Assembly: GCA_050174775.1 (NCBI GenBank)
Contig: JBFXJP010000003.1
Location: 124,001 to 188,000 of the forward strand
Source: CAYPGJ01 sp050174775
GTDB taxonomy: Bacteria > Planctomycetota > Phycisphaerae > Phycisphaerales > UBA1924
Length of the DNA stretch: 64,000 nt
Direction: 5' to 3'
Part shown: positions 1 to 8,225 of the stretch, in pieces
How the letters are laid out: each line of letters begins with the position of its first letter
How positions within the stretch are numbered: the first letter of the stretch is position 1
Translations under genes and position numbers: made by a program
Notes under the pieces: generated by a model
Databases searched by the model: none
Told to the model about the DNA's origin: nothing
The model's input: the letters and a program-made list of their open reading frames with translations, nothing else

Positions 1-837
1 CACCTGATCTCCGCGTCGAACCCCTACGGCTTCGACATGCCCACCCTGCGTCCCGATCAGCGCGGCTTCGGCCCCTGGGCCGACGAGCTGCTCCGCGTCA
101 ATCAGCGCGGCTGGTCGCGCATCATGCTCTGGGCGCCCACCGGCCTCTACAAGAACAACCGGGACAACAACTACCCCTTCCAGTTCGCCTCGTTCTGGAA
201 CCAGGGCGCGCAGCACAACCACCGCATGGGTGACGCCGGAACGCAGCTCCGTCGCGTCGCGAACGCCCCCGGCGTTTCCTTCGGCCTGTGGTGGGGCCGC
301 GCCGCGCAGGTCATGACCTCCTGGGACACACCCAACGCCGAGGTGCTGAACCCCGACAACCCCGCGCACGTTGCGGCCGCGCAGCGCGAGCTCGACGCCG
401 CGATGCAGACCGGCGTCAAGGAGATCGGCCTCGACACCCTCACGCTCATGCACGGCTGGGACGCCTACCGCTGGCTCGACATGCTCCGCCAGCGCGCCCC
501 CGGCGTGAAGTTCGTCGTCGAGCCCGCCTGCCCCGACTTCCTGCACACCCTCGGCGCCCGGTTCATCCAGGGCAACCGCCCGCAGAGCGAGGCGCGCTTC
601 GCCCTGGGTGAGTCCCAGCGCATCGCGGACTACCTCCTGCCCGGCCACGAGACATGGGCCTTCGTGCGGTCCGACTACCTCCGAGGCCTCCGCGGACCAA
701 ACTCCATGCCGACCCCCGCGGACATCGAGCAGGAGGCCATGCGGTTCGTCGCGATGGGCTACACCCCCTGCGTGACAACCACCACGCAGATCTCCGAAGC
801 CCTACGCAATCCTCAGCCGGCACAACAAGCCCGCTGA
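1..837 (+). CDS. Unrecognised protein, 5' end outside the window
   Basis: The reading frame is already open at the first base, so the start lies upstream; 278 residues are visible. I do not recognise the family. The visible part is soluble, with alternating hydrophobic strands and amphipathic helices and many Trp and aromatic residues. It includes stretches such as GVKEIGLDTLTLMHGWDAY followed by a strand of the form KFVVEPAC. This pattern resembles part of a TIM-barrel, as in carbohydrate-active enzymes, but I see no signature motif. Codon use (C or G at third positions) matches neighbouring genes, which supports a real gene. It ends about 100 bases before the convergent apt gene. Confidence 0.75.
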   Translation, partial: HLISASNPYGFDMPTLRPDQRGFGPWADELLRVNQRGWSRIMLWAPTGLYKNNRDNNYPFQFASFWNQGAQHNHRMGDAGTQLRRVANAPGVSFGLWWGRAAQVMTSWDTPNAEVLNPDNPAHVAAAQRELDAAMQTGVKEIGLDTLTLMHGWDAYRWLDMLRQRAPGVKFVVEPACPDFLHTLGARFIQGNRPQSEARFALGESQRIADYLLPGHETWAFVRSDYLRGLRGPNSMPTPADIEQEAMRFVAMGYTPCVTTTTQISEALRNPQPAQQAR

Positions 838-943
838 ACAACAATGCCCGATGCAAATCAGAATCTGTACTGAACCTCACGACCGGCGGCCACAATGGCC
901 GCCGGTTGTCCTTTGGCCCCCGCTCACGGGCGCGCAGCGAGAT

Positions 944-1459
944 TCAGAACCGCAGCACCGCGTGCAGGTTCGGGATGTCCACCTTCAGACGCCCCTTCAG
1001 CGTCTCCAGCTCGATCAGGATGCTCGCGCCCACGAGGTCCCCCCCGCGCGCCAGCACGAGGTCTCGGCACGCCTTCAGCGTCCCGCCCGTGGCGATCACG
1101 TCGTCCACGATGAGCACGCGCTGCCCGCGCTCCACCGCGTCCTCGTGCATCTCCACCCGGTCCACGCCGTACTCGAGCTCGTACTCCACACCGATGGTCT
1201 TGCGGGGCAGCTTGCCCGGCTTGCGCACCGGGATGAACCCGGCAGAGAGCGACTGCGCCACCGCCGTGCCGAAGATGAACCCGCGCGACTCGATGCCGAT
1301 CACCGTGTCGACGCGCTTCCCGCGGAACGGGTTGGCCATCATCTCCACCGCGAGCGCCAGCCCCGCGGGGTCGGCCAGCAGCGGCGTGATGTCCTTGAAC
1401 ATCACGCCCTTCTTGGGAAAGTCCGGCACGTCGGTGATCAGTCTCGTCAGCGCTTCCAT
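944..1459 (-). CDS. apt: Adenine phosphoribosyltransferase
   Basis: Cytosolic purine-salvage enzyme that converts adenine and PRPP to AMP and pyrophosphate. The 171-residue length is typical of the family. The PRPP-binding loop VLIVDDVIATGGT lies at about residues 115-127. The N-terminal IRDVPDFP-type segment (here ITDVPDFPKKGVMFKDITPLL) and the GIESRGFIFG segment are both classical Apt features. The gene is divergent from the GroES-like gene, with only 39 bases between the two start codons, so any promoters must overlap there. Nothing is odd about the protein. Confidence 0.95.
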   Translation of the reverse strand: MEALTRLITDVPDFPKKGVMFKDITPLLADPAGLALAVEMMANPFRGKRVDTVIGIESRGFIFGTAVAQSLSAGFIPVRKPGKLPRKTIGVEYELEYGVDRVEMHEDAVERGQRVLIVDDVIATGGTLKACRDLVLARGGDLVGASILIELETLKGRLKVDIPNLHAVLRF

Positions 1460-1498
1460 ACGGCGCGCAGTCTAGCGAGCGCGTACACTCCTCACCGC

Positions 1499-1825
1499 AT
1501 GAGCAAGGCCAAGCCCTCCGCCAAGGACATCGAGATCGTCGAGCCCATCGGCGCCCGGGTCCTCGTCCGCAAGGACGAGGACAAGAAGACCACCAAGGCG
1601 GGCATCCACCTCCCCGACAAGATCGAGATCCCCACCATCACCGGGCGCATCGTCGCCGTCTCCGCCCAGGTCGAGGCCGACACCGACTACCCCATCCGCA
1701 AGTACGACCGCATCCTCTTCAACCCCAAGCACGCGGTGCCCGTGGATTTCGAGGGGGACAACCGCCTGTTCGTGATCCCCGTGGAGGACGTCGTGGCCGT
1801 GTTCCGGCGCGAAGCCGCGGAGTGA
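1499..1825 (+). CDS. groES: GroES-like co-chaperonin (Cpn10)
   Basis: 108-residue protein of the chaperonin-10 family, which caps the GroEL ring during ATP-dependent folding. The opening EPIGARVLVRKDEDKKT matches the Cpn10 start strand. It is followed by a mobile-loop-like AGIHLPDK (the GGI-P equivalent), then GRIVAVS, YDRILF and a terminal VVAVF strand. The ATG at 1499 is the first Met that gives a normal Cpn10 N-terminus; no strong ribosome site is seen in the 39-base gap to apt, so a very short leader or leaderless mRNA is possible. No groEL follows; the next gene is aroA. It may therefore be a secondary GroES copy. Confidence 0.85.
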   Translation: MSKAKPSAKDIEIVEPIGARVLVRKDEDKKTTKAGIHLPDKIEIPTITGRIVAVSAQVEADTDYPIRKYDRILFNPKHAVPVDFEGDNRLFVIPVEDVVAVFRREAAE

Positions 1826-1836
1826 CGAGAGCCCTC

Positions 1837-3222
1837 ATGCCCGACCCGTCGCGCGAGATCGCCGGACTGCGTGCCCCGCTCGACCGCCTCGCCGACCCGC
1901 TGCCCATACCGACCCTGTCCCGGGCGTTCGACGTCGAGATCATCCCGCCCGGCTCCAAGAGCATCTCCAACCGCGCGCTCCTGTTGGCCGCGCTCGCCTC
2001 GGGCGAATCACTCCTCCGAGGCGCCCTCACCGACGCCGACGATGGACGCGTCATGCTCGCAGCGCTGCGCGTCCTTGGCGCCGAGATCCGCGAAATCCCT
2101 GAGGGTCTCCGCATCCGAGGAGTGGGGGGGCGCCCCCGCGCCCCGCGCGACGACGCCCCGCTCATGCTCGAGAACGCCGGCACCGCGATGCGCTTCCTCT
2201 CCGCGGCCTGCGCGATCGCCGATGCGCCCATCACCCTCGACGGCGACGCGCGCATGCGCGAGCGGCCCATCGGCGAACTGGCCGAAGCCCTGCACACGCT
2301 CGGCGCGCGCGTCGAGTGGCTCGCACGCGAGGGCTTCCCGCCCCTGCGCATCATCCCGCCCGCGGGCGGAATGCTCGGCGGCGAGATTCAGCTCGCGCGC
2401 ACCCGCTCCGGCCAGTTCATCTCCGCACTCCTCCTCCTCGCGCCCTACACACGCCAAGGCCTCCGCGTCCGCTGCCCGCAAGGCGTCACCAGCCCGCCCT
2501 ACGTCGAGATGACGCTCCGACTTCTCGAACGTGTCGGCGTGCACGCCGTCAAACGAACTCCGGACCTCGCAGAGATGTTCGTCCCCGCGCACCAGCTCCA
2601 GGCGTTCACGCTCGACGTCGAACCCGACGCCTCCGGCGCCGGGTACTTCTGGGCGGCCGCGGCCATGACCCCCGACGCACGCGTCCTGATCCCGGGCCTC
2701 TCGCGCGTCTCACTTCAGGGCGACGTGCACATCGTCGATGTCCTCGCGCGCATGGGCGCGACGGTCGAAGAAACCCCTCGCGGCCTCGCCGTGCGCGCCC
2801 CGCACGACGGTCTGCGCGCCGTCGACGCCGATCTCTCCGGCATCCCCGACGCGGCTATGACCATCGCCGTGGCCGCGTGCGTCGCCAAAGGTCCCTCGCG
2901 TCTCCAAGGCCTCCGCACACTCCGCGACAAGGAGACCGACCGTCTCGAAGCCCTCCGCATCGAACTCACCAAACTCGGCGCCGCCGTCCGCATCGAGCGC
3001 GAACGCGACGATGAATCCCTGATCATCGAGCCGGCACATGCGCCGACAGCCCACACCCCCATCGACTTCGACACCTACCACGATCACCGCATGGCGATGT
3101 CCCTCGCGCTGCTCGGCCTCGTGCGCCCCGCCGTGCGCATCCGAAACCCAGCCTGCGTCGCCAAGACCTACCCCACGTTCTGGTCCGATCTCTCCCGTTT
3201 GTACGCTCCTTCGACGCCCTGA
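1837..3222 (+). CDS. aroA: 3-phosphoshikimate 1-carboxyvinyltransferase (EPSP synthase)
   Basis: Shikimate-pathway enzyme that joins shikimate-3-phosphate and PEP to give EPSP on the way to chorismate. Length is about 461 residues. Recognisable motifs are PPGSKSISNRALLLAALA (substrate loop near residue 40), NAGTAMRFL (PEP-binding region), RSGQFISALL, the KETDRLEAL segment and YHDHRMAMSLAL near the C-terminus. The frame also opens at GTG 1822, which would overlap the GroES stop codon; the ATG at 1837 is preferred. The very short spacing implies co-transcription with the co-chaperonin gene and the ABC exporter downstream. There is an N-terminal extension of roughly 25 residues before the first conserved strand. 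Confidence 0.95.
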   Translation: MPDPSREIAGLRAPLDRLADPLPIPTLSRAFDVEIIPPGSKSISNRALLLAALASGESLLRGALTDADDGRVMLAALRVLGAEIREIPEGLRIRGVGGRPRAPRDDAPLMLENAGTAMRFLSAACAIADAPITLDGDARMRERPIGELAEALHTLGARVEWLAREGFPPLRIIPPAGGMLGGEIQLARTRSGQFISALLLLAPYTRQGLRVRCPQGVTSPPYVEMTLRLLERVGVHAVKRTPDLAEMFVPAHQLQAFTLDVEPDASGAGYFWAAAAMTPDARVLIPGLSRVSLQGDVHIVDVLARMGATVEETPRGLAVRAPHDGLRAVDADLSGIPDAAMTIAVAACVAKGPSRLQGLRTLRDKETDRLEALRIELTKLGAAVRIERERDDESLIIEPAHAPTAHTPIDFDTYHDHRMAMSLALLGLVRPAVRIRNPACVAKTYPTFWSDLSRLYAPSTP

Positions 3223-3270
3223 ACGCCCGCAGGGTTGTCCGGCGCCCTGAGCCCGCGGATACTTGCCCCC

Positions 3271-5124
3271 ATGCAGGAATTCTGGCGGCTCGCAGGCCGC
3301 ATGTTGCGGTACCGATGGATGGTCGCCCTCGCGGCGGTCGCGGCTGTCATCTCGGCCGCAGGCCTCGGCGTCGGGCTGCTCGGCCTTGCGCCCATCCTCG
3401 CCAATATCCTCGGCGATGAGCCCCGACTCCTCCCCGACCTCGCGCGCGACGTCAATCAGGCCCTCGCCAAGCTCAACCTGAACATCCCCGAATCGTGGAT
3501 CGCCTCCCTTCCCTCCGGCCGCTTCGACGCCGTGCTCTGGATCGTCCTCATTCTCGCCGCGCTCACCCTCGTCGGCGCCTTCGCCAATTTCCTCCACGCC
3601 TACCTCACGCAGACCCTGGCCGCCCGCGTCGTCGCGGGCATCCGTCGAGACGCCTACCGACGCGTCCTCCACATGCCCATGTCCTCCGTGGTCGGCGCCA
3701 CGCCCGAGCAGGGCGTCAACGACATCGTCTCCCGACTCATCGCCGATTCCCTCCGGCTCAACAGCGGCTTCCAGGCACTCATGGACAAGGGCCCCGCGCA
3801 GGTCGCCAAAGGCGCCATCGCATTCACCGCCGCCGTCATCATCGACGCCAAATCCCTCACCGCCATCCCCGTCGCGCTCCTGCTGGGCGTCATGATCCGC
3901 AAGCTCGGCAAGCGCGTCCGCCGCGCGTCACGCGGCGCCATGGCCGCGCAATCACGACTCCTCTCCGTCGCCAGCGAATCGCTCCACGGCCTCCGCGTCG
4001 TCAAGGCCCACACCACCGAGCGCTACGAGCTCGGCCGCTTCGGCAAGTACAACCGCGCCTTCCTCAAGGAAACACTCCGCGCACGCACCGCGCGCGCCAT
4101 CGCAAGCCCCGCCATCGAGGCCGCGGGCATCTTCGTCCTCGGCGCCTGGTCCCTCTACTTCGCCGACCGCATCATCGACGGCGCCATGGACAAGACCGAC
4201 TTCCTCGCAGCGCTCGCTGCCCTCGGCGTATCAGCCGCCAGCCTCAAGCCCCTCTCCGGCATCGTGCAGGAAGTCCAGGGCTCCTCCCCGGCCGCCAAAC
4301 GCCTCGCCGAACTCATCGACGCCAAGCCCGAATCCTCCTCGCGCGAAGACCGCGCCTCACGCTCGCGCCGCCTCCCGCGGCACACCAAGGACATCTCCTT
4401 CGAGAACGCACGCCTCACCTACCCCGGCGCGGATCACCCCGCCCTCAACGGCGTCTCCCTCCACATCCCCCACGGCCAGATCGTCGCATTCGTCGGCGGC
4501 AACGGCTCCGGCAAAACCACCCTCGTCTCCCTCGTCCCCCGTCTCTTCGACGCCGAGGACGGACGCGTCTGCATCGACGGCATCGACGTGCGCACCGTGC
4601 AGATCCGCTCGCTGCGCCGCCAGATCGGCTACGTCACGCAGGACGTCGTGCTGTTCGAGGGCACGATCGCCTCCAACATCGCCTACGGCGCTCAGGGCGC
4701 GACCCGCGCGAAGATCGAGCACGCCGCGCGTCTCGCGCGCGCTCACGACTTCATCATGAGCAAGCCCGGCGGCTACGACGCGCCCGTCGGCGAGCGCGGC
4801 GTCACCCTCTCCGGCGGACAACGCCAGCGCATCGCGCTCGCCCGCGCCTTCCTCCGCGATCCCTCCATCCTCATCCTCGATGAGGCCACCAGCATGATCG
4901 ACGCCGAGAGCGAGGCACAGATCGGCTCCGCCATCGAAGAGTTCTCGCGCGGACGCACCACCCTCATCGTCGCCCACCGGCTCAGCACCATCCTCAACGC
5001 CGACCGCATCGTCGTCATGGACGCCGGACGCATCCTCGACTGCGGCGCCCACGCCGACCTCATGCAGCGCTGCGAGCCATACCGCACGCTCATCGCGCGC
5101 CAGATCATCCCGCCCGCCGCGTGA
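3271..5124 (+). CDS. ABC transporter, fused membrane and ATPase domains (MsbA-like exporter)
   Basis: 617-residue half-transporter of the ABC exporter type, expected to work as a homodimer in the inner membrane and to flip a lipid or export a drug or peptide. Residues about 1-330 form the transmembrane domain, with hydrophobic segments near residues 20-45, 85-110, 180-215 and 275-320. The ATPase domain has Walker A GGNGSGKTT, Q-loop YVTQD, signature LSGGQRQRIALARA, Walker B ILILDEATS and H-loop VAHRLS. ATG 3271 is chosen over upstream in-frame starts because it opens directly into the first helix. The substrate cannot be told from sequence; lipid A-type flippases have this architecture. Confidence 0.9.
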   Translation: MQEFWRLAGRMLRYRWMVALAAVAAVISAAGLGVGLLGLAPILANILGDEPRLLPDLARDVNQALAKLNLNIPESWIASLPSGRFDAVLWIVLILAALTLVGAFANFLHAYLTQTLAARVVAGIRRDAYRRVLHMPMSSVVGATPEQGVNDIVSRLIADSLRLNSGFQALMDKGPAQVAKGAIAFTAAVIIDAKSLTAIPVALLLGVMIRKLGKRVRRASRGAMAAQSRLLSVASESLHGLRVVKAHTTERYELGRFGKYNRAFLKETLRARTARAIASPAIEAAGIFVLGAWSLYFADRIIDGAMDKTDFLAALAALGVSAASLKPLSGIVQEVQGSSPAAKRLAELIDAKPESSSREDRASRSRRLPRHTKDISFENARLTYPGADHPALNGVSLHIPHGQIVAFVGGNGSGKTTLVSLVPRLFDAEDGRVCIDGIDVRTVQIRSLRRQIGYVTQDVVLFEGTIASNIAYGAQGATRAKIEHAARLARAHDFIMSKPGGYDAPVGERGVTLSGGQRQRIALARAFLRDPSILILDEATSMIDAESEAQIGSAIEEFSRGRTTLIVAHRLSTILNADRIVVMDAGRILDCGAHADLMQRCEPYRTLIARQIIPPAA

Positions 5125-5145
5125 TCCCCGTCGGCGCCGCTGCGC

Positions 5146-5313
5146 TCACGACCCCGACGTCTTGTCCGTGCCTCGACCCCGATCCCGGTCGACGTGGTGC
5201 TTGTCCTTGGCTTTGTTCGTGCCCGTGTGGGGCTGGCGCGCCGGAACCGGCTTGTTGACGTCGCGCGCCGTCTGCCGTTTGTCCTGGTCCTTACGGGGAG
5301 TCTCGCCGGCCAT
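5146..5313 (-). CDS. Small basic hydrophilic protein, 55 residues
   Basis: A short open frame on the minus strand encodes 55 residues, begins MAGETPRKDQDKRQTARD and is rich in Lys, Arg, Asp and Thr with almost no hydrophobic residues. A perfect GGAGG (complement of 5321-5325) sits 7 bases upstream of the ATG, which is the main evidence that it is translated. It lies between the convergent ABC exporter gene and the divergent der gene. The composition suggests an unstructured nucleic-acid-binding or stress-related peptide, but that is inference; I do not recognise the family. Confidence 0.6.
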   Translation of the reverse strand: MAGETPRKDQDKRQTARDVNKPVPARQPHTGTNKAKDKHHVDRDRGRGTDKTSGS

Positions 5314-5387
5314 CTGGTCGCCTCCAAAAAGGGCGAAAAACGCGGCACGACGCCGTGCAACGCCGAGGACGCATAATATGGCGGCTC

Positions 5388-7007
5388 ATGTCGCTCCTGC
5401 GGATCGCAATCGTCGGCCGCCCCAACGTGGGCAAGTCGTCCCTCCTCAACATGTTGGCGAGGGAGAAGGTGTCCATTGTCGACCCCACGCCCGGCGTCAC
5501 CCGCGACCGCGTCGCCGTCGTCCTCGAACTCCCGCCCCCCGGCAACAAGGGCGAGCCCAAACTCGTCGAGGTCATCGACACCGGCGGGTACGGCGTCTAT
5601 TCGGCCGAGGGCGGACGCTTCAACGAGGTCGGCGAGGACCTTGCCTCCCTCACCCCACAGATCGAACGCCAGATCGGCGAGGCCGTCCGCAACGCCGACC
5701 TCGTCCTCTTCGTGATCGACGCCCAGTCCGGCGTCGTCCCCGCAGATCAGGAGATCGCGCGACTCCTCCGGGAAGGCTCCCTCGGCGATGAGGCCGACTC
5801 CCGCATTACCGTCGTCGCCAACAAGGTCGACGACAGCAGCTGGGAGCCCCACGCAGCCGAAGCCGCCGCCCTCGGCTTCGGCGAGCCCCTCCTCGTCTCC
5901 GCCTCCACCAACTACATGCGCCGGGACTTCGTCGACTCCGTCTACGAGCTCCTCCCCGAGCAGGACTTTGCGAGCGAACGCGCACGCGAGCGCGAGGGCG
6001 AGCCCGCCATGCGCGTCGCCATCGTCGGCAAGCGCAACGCCGGCAAGTCCACCATGGTCAACGCGCTCGCGGGCGAGGACCGCGTCATCGTCTCCGAGAT
6101 CGCCGGCACCACGCGCGACGCCGTCGACGTCCGCTTCGAGCGCGACGGCAAAGTCTTCGTCGCCATCGACACCGCGGGCGTCCGCAAGCGCAAGAGCCTC
6201 GCAGGCCAGGTCGAGTGGTGGGCCTACGACCGCGCACGCCGCGCCATCGCCCGCGCCGACGTCGTCCTCTTCCTCGTCGACGCCACCGAGCCCATCTCCC
6301 AGGTCGACAAGCAGCTCTCCCTCGAGATTCAGCGCTCCTGGAAGCCGTGCGTTCTCATCGTCAACAAGTGGGACCTCGCGCAGGGACAGAAGGGCCCCAC
6401 CGGCAAACCCATCACCACCGAGGTCTACGAGCAGTACCTGGCCAAGGAGCTCGGCGGTCTCGACTTCTGCCCCATCGTCTTCACGAGCGCCGCCAGCGGC
6501 GCCGACGCCGGAAACGTCTGGAACGCCCTCGACGTCGCCTTCGAGCTCTTCGAGCAGGCCCGCACGCGTGTCACCACCGGCGAGCTCAACCGCGTCCTCC
6601 GCGAGTTCACCGACCGCCTTCCCCCCTCCAAGGTCGGCAAGCGCCTCAAGGTCTACTTCGCAACCCAGGTCGAGGCCCCGCCCCCGACCATCGTCCTCGT
6701 CGTTAACGACCCCACCCTCATCACCACCAACGTCCAACGCTTCCTCATCAACCGATTCCGCGAGACGCTCCCCTTCGAGGAGAGCCCCATCAAGCTCATC
6801 GCCCGCGGCCGTCGCCGCGAAGAGGCCCGCGAAGCCGAGTCGCGCCCCCGCGCCGCCGAAACACCAGGCGCCCCCTCCCGCGCCCGCGTCGAAGGCATCG
6901 ACGAAGAATCGTTCTACGACATCGACCTCACCGACGAGCCCCTGCCCGCCGAGGCCGACGCCGACATTGACGATTTCGATCTCGAGGACGACGACGACGA
7001 ATCCTGA
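5388..7007 (+). CDS. der: Ribosome-assembly GTPase Der (EngA)
   Basis: Double-GTPase that acts in maturation of the 50S ribosomal subunit. 539 residues, longer than the roughly 440-490 usual for the family. The first G domain has GRPNVGKSS, DTGGYG and NKVD; the second begins near residue 205 with GKRNAGKST and has DTAGVRK and NKWD. The KH-like domain follows (GKRLKVYFATQVEAPPPT). Extra length comes from a loop before and after DTGG in domain 1 and from an acidic C-terminal tail ending DDDDES. ATG 5388 begins just before the first strand. No ribosome site is visible, but ATAAT occurs 11 bases upstream, so a leaderless or very short transcript is possible. Confidence 0.95.
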   Translation: MSLLRIAIVGRPNVGKSSLLNMLAREKVSIVDPTPGVTRDRVAVVLELPPPGNKGEPKLVEVIDTGGYGVYSAEGGRFNEVGEDLASLTPQIERQIGEAVRNADLVLFVIDAQSGVVPADQEIARLLREGSLGDEADSRITVVANKVDDSSWEPHAAEAAALGFGEPLLVSASTNYMRRDFVDSVYELLPEQDFASERAREREGEPAMRVAIVGKRNAGKSTMVNALAGEDRVIVSEIAGTTRDAVDVRFERDGKVFVAIDTAGVRKRKSLAGQVEWWAYDRARRAIARADVVLFLVDATEPISQVDKQLSLEIQRSWKPCVLIVNKWDLAQGQKGPTGKPITTEVYEQYLAKELGGLDFCPIVFTSAASGADAGNVWNALDVAFELFEQARTRVTTGELNRVLREFTDRLPPSKVGKRLKVYFATQVEAPPPTIVLVVNDPTLITTNVQRFLINRFRETLPFEESPIKLIARGRRREEAREAESRPRAAETPGAPSRARVEGIDEESFYDIDLTDEPLPAEADADIDDFDLEDDDDES

Positions 7008-7013
7008 GCGGCC

Positions 7014-8207
7014 TCACGCCGCCAGCGAATCGTCGTCCATGTCCTCCCCGAACCCGCGCGCCGCGCCGTCCGGCCGATGCCGGTGGTGAATCCGGATCAC
7101 GCGCCCCAGGTGCGCCGCGAACACGTCCGCGATCGTCCGCAGCTGAATCGCCACGTCGTCCGAGTACGGCGCCGTCGCATCACGGAACAGCGCGATGATC
7201 GCAAGACACTCCCCGTCGTGCCGGCACGTCGCCACCAGCGTCGTCCGGTCCGCCAGCCAGTGCGCGTCCTCTCCCAGCGCACGCTCGATCGCCTCAGCGT
7301 CCGGCAGGAGCGTGATCCCACCCGCGTCCTGGAACCTCGGCGCCAACGCATCCGCCAGATGATCCAGCAGCACGTCCGACGAATCCCGCGGGATGTCGTA
7401 GTTCACGTACGCCCCCAGCGAGAAGTCCGTGTGGTTGCTGGGCAGGTACACGGCGGCGTTCGTCGGACCCGTCCGCGGAAGCAGGAACTCCAGGCACGCC
7501 CGGAGCGACGATTCGATGTCCAGCTCGCCCCGAAGCAGGGCGGCAAATTCGTGTGCGAGCGTCGTCTGTGCCATATGGTCCGCCAACTCCTGATAGGCGT
7601 CCGCCAGGTCGGCGCACAGAGCGTCCACCTGCAACGCAATCTTCTTCCGATCCGCCGAGAGTCGCCGACACGCCGAACGAAGGCGCGCCTCTCTCCGGGC
7701 CCGGTCCCGGTCGCGCGCCGTCGCGGCCGCAGCCGCCAGCACACGCGCCCGGATCGTCGATTCATCGTCCGACCGCGCGATCACGTCCGTCGCGCCAAGC
7801 CGCATCGCCTCCACCGCAAGGTCCAGCGACGGACGCCCCGCCACGATCACGCAGCGCGCATCCGCCCCGCTCCGGCCCGCGCCGCGCAGCACGCCCTGCC
7901 ACCCCACACCGTCCAGCGACGCGTCGATCAGCGCCACGTCATATCGCGTCCGCTCCGTCGACGGCGCCGACAGCGCCGCAAACGCGTCCGCCGGCGTCGT
8001 CACCGACACGCAATCCACCGCGCCCCGAAGCACCTGCTCCAGACGCTGCGACACCCTCCGCCCGGGCGTGATCACCAGCGCCCTGGGCCGCGCCCGCGCC
8101 GGAGCGCCCGACGTCCCGCCGGCGCTCTTCTTCCGCGCCTTGGGCGCACGCTCCCCCCCGCCAGTCGCGTCGCGCTTCTCGGGATGGTCTGGCCTCATGT
8201 GCATCAT
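7014..8207 (-). CDS. Degenerate receiver plus GAF-like domain protein
   Basis: 397 residues. After a basic, low-complexity N-terminus, residues about 40-160 have the fold pattern of a response-regulator receiver (ALVITPGRRVSQRLEQVL ... YDVALIDASLDG ... ARCVIVAGRP ... GATDVIARSDD). The acidic pair after strand 1 is absent, and the conserved Lys at strand 5 is Arg, while an Asp at strand 3 remains. A helical linker (about 160-215) leads to a GAF-like domain (about 215-375, with TNAAVYLP, TTLVATC and CLAIIALF strands). It lies 18 bases after the HDOD kinase-like gene on the same strand, so the two are probably co-transcribed. Likely a signalling partner with a non-canonical receiver. Start could also be 8198. 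Confidence 0.75.
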   Translation of the reverse strand: MMHMRPDHPEKRDATGGGERAPKARKKSAGGTSGAPARARPRALVITPGRRVSQRLEQVLRGAVDCVSVTTPADAFAALSAPSTERTRYDVALIDASLDGVGWQGVLRGAGRSGADARCVIVAGRPSLDLAVEAMRLGATDVIARSDDESTIRARVLAAAAATARDRDRARREARLRSACRRLSADRKKIALQVDALCADLADAYQELADHMAQTTLAHEFAALLRGELDIESSLRACLEFLLPRTGPTNAAVYLPSNHTDFSLGAYVNYDIPRDSSDVLLDHLADALAPRFQDAGGITLLPDAEAIERALGEDAHWLADRTTLVATCRHDGECLAIIALFRDATAPYSDDVAIQLRTIADVFAAHLGRVIRIHHRHRPDGAARGFGEDMDDDSLAA

Positions 8208-8225
8208 TCACTCCGCTCGCGCGCC

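Noticed and set aside
4773..6737. A long minus-strand frame opposite the ABC exporter and der.
   Set aside because: Composition is Gly/Asp/Glu-rich without any domain; the + strand genes are certain.
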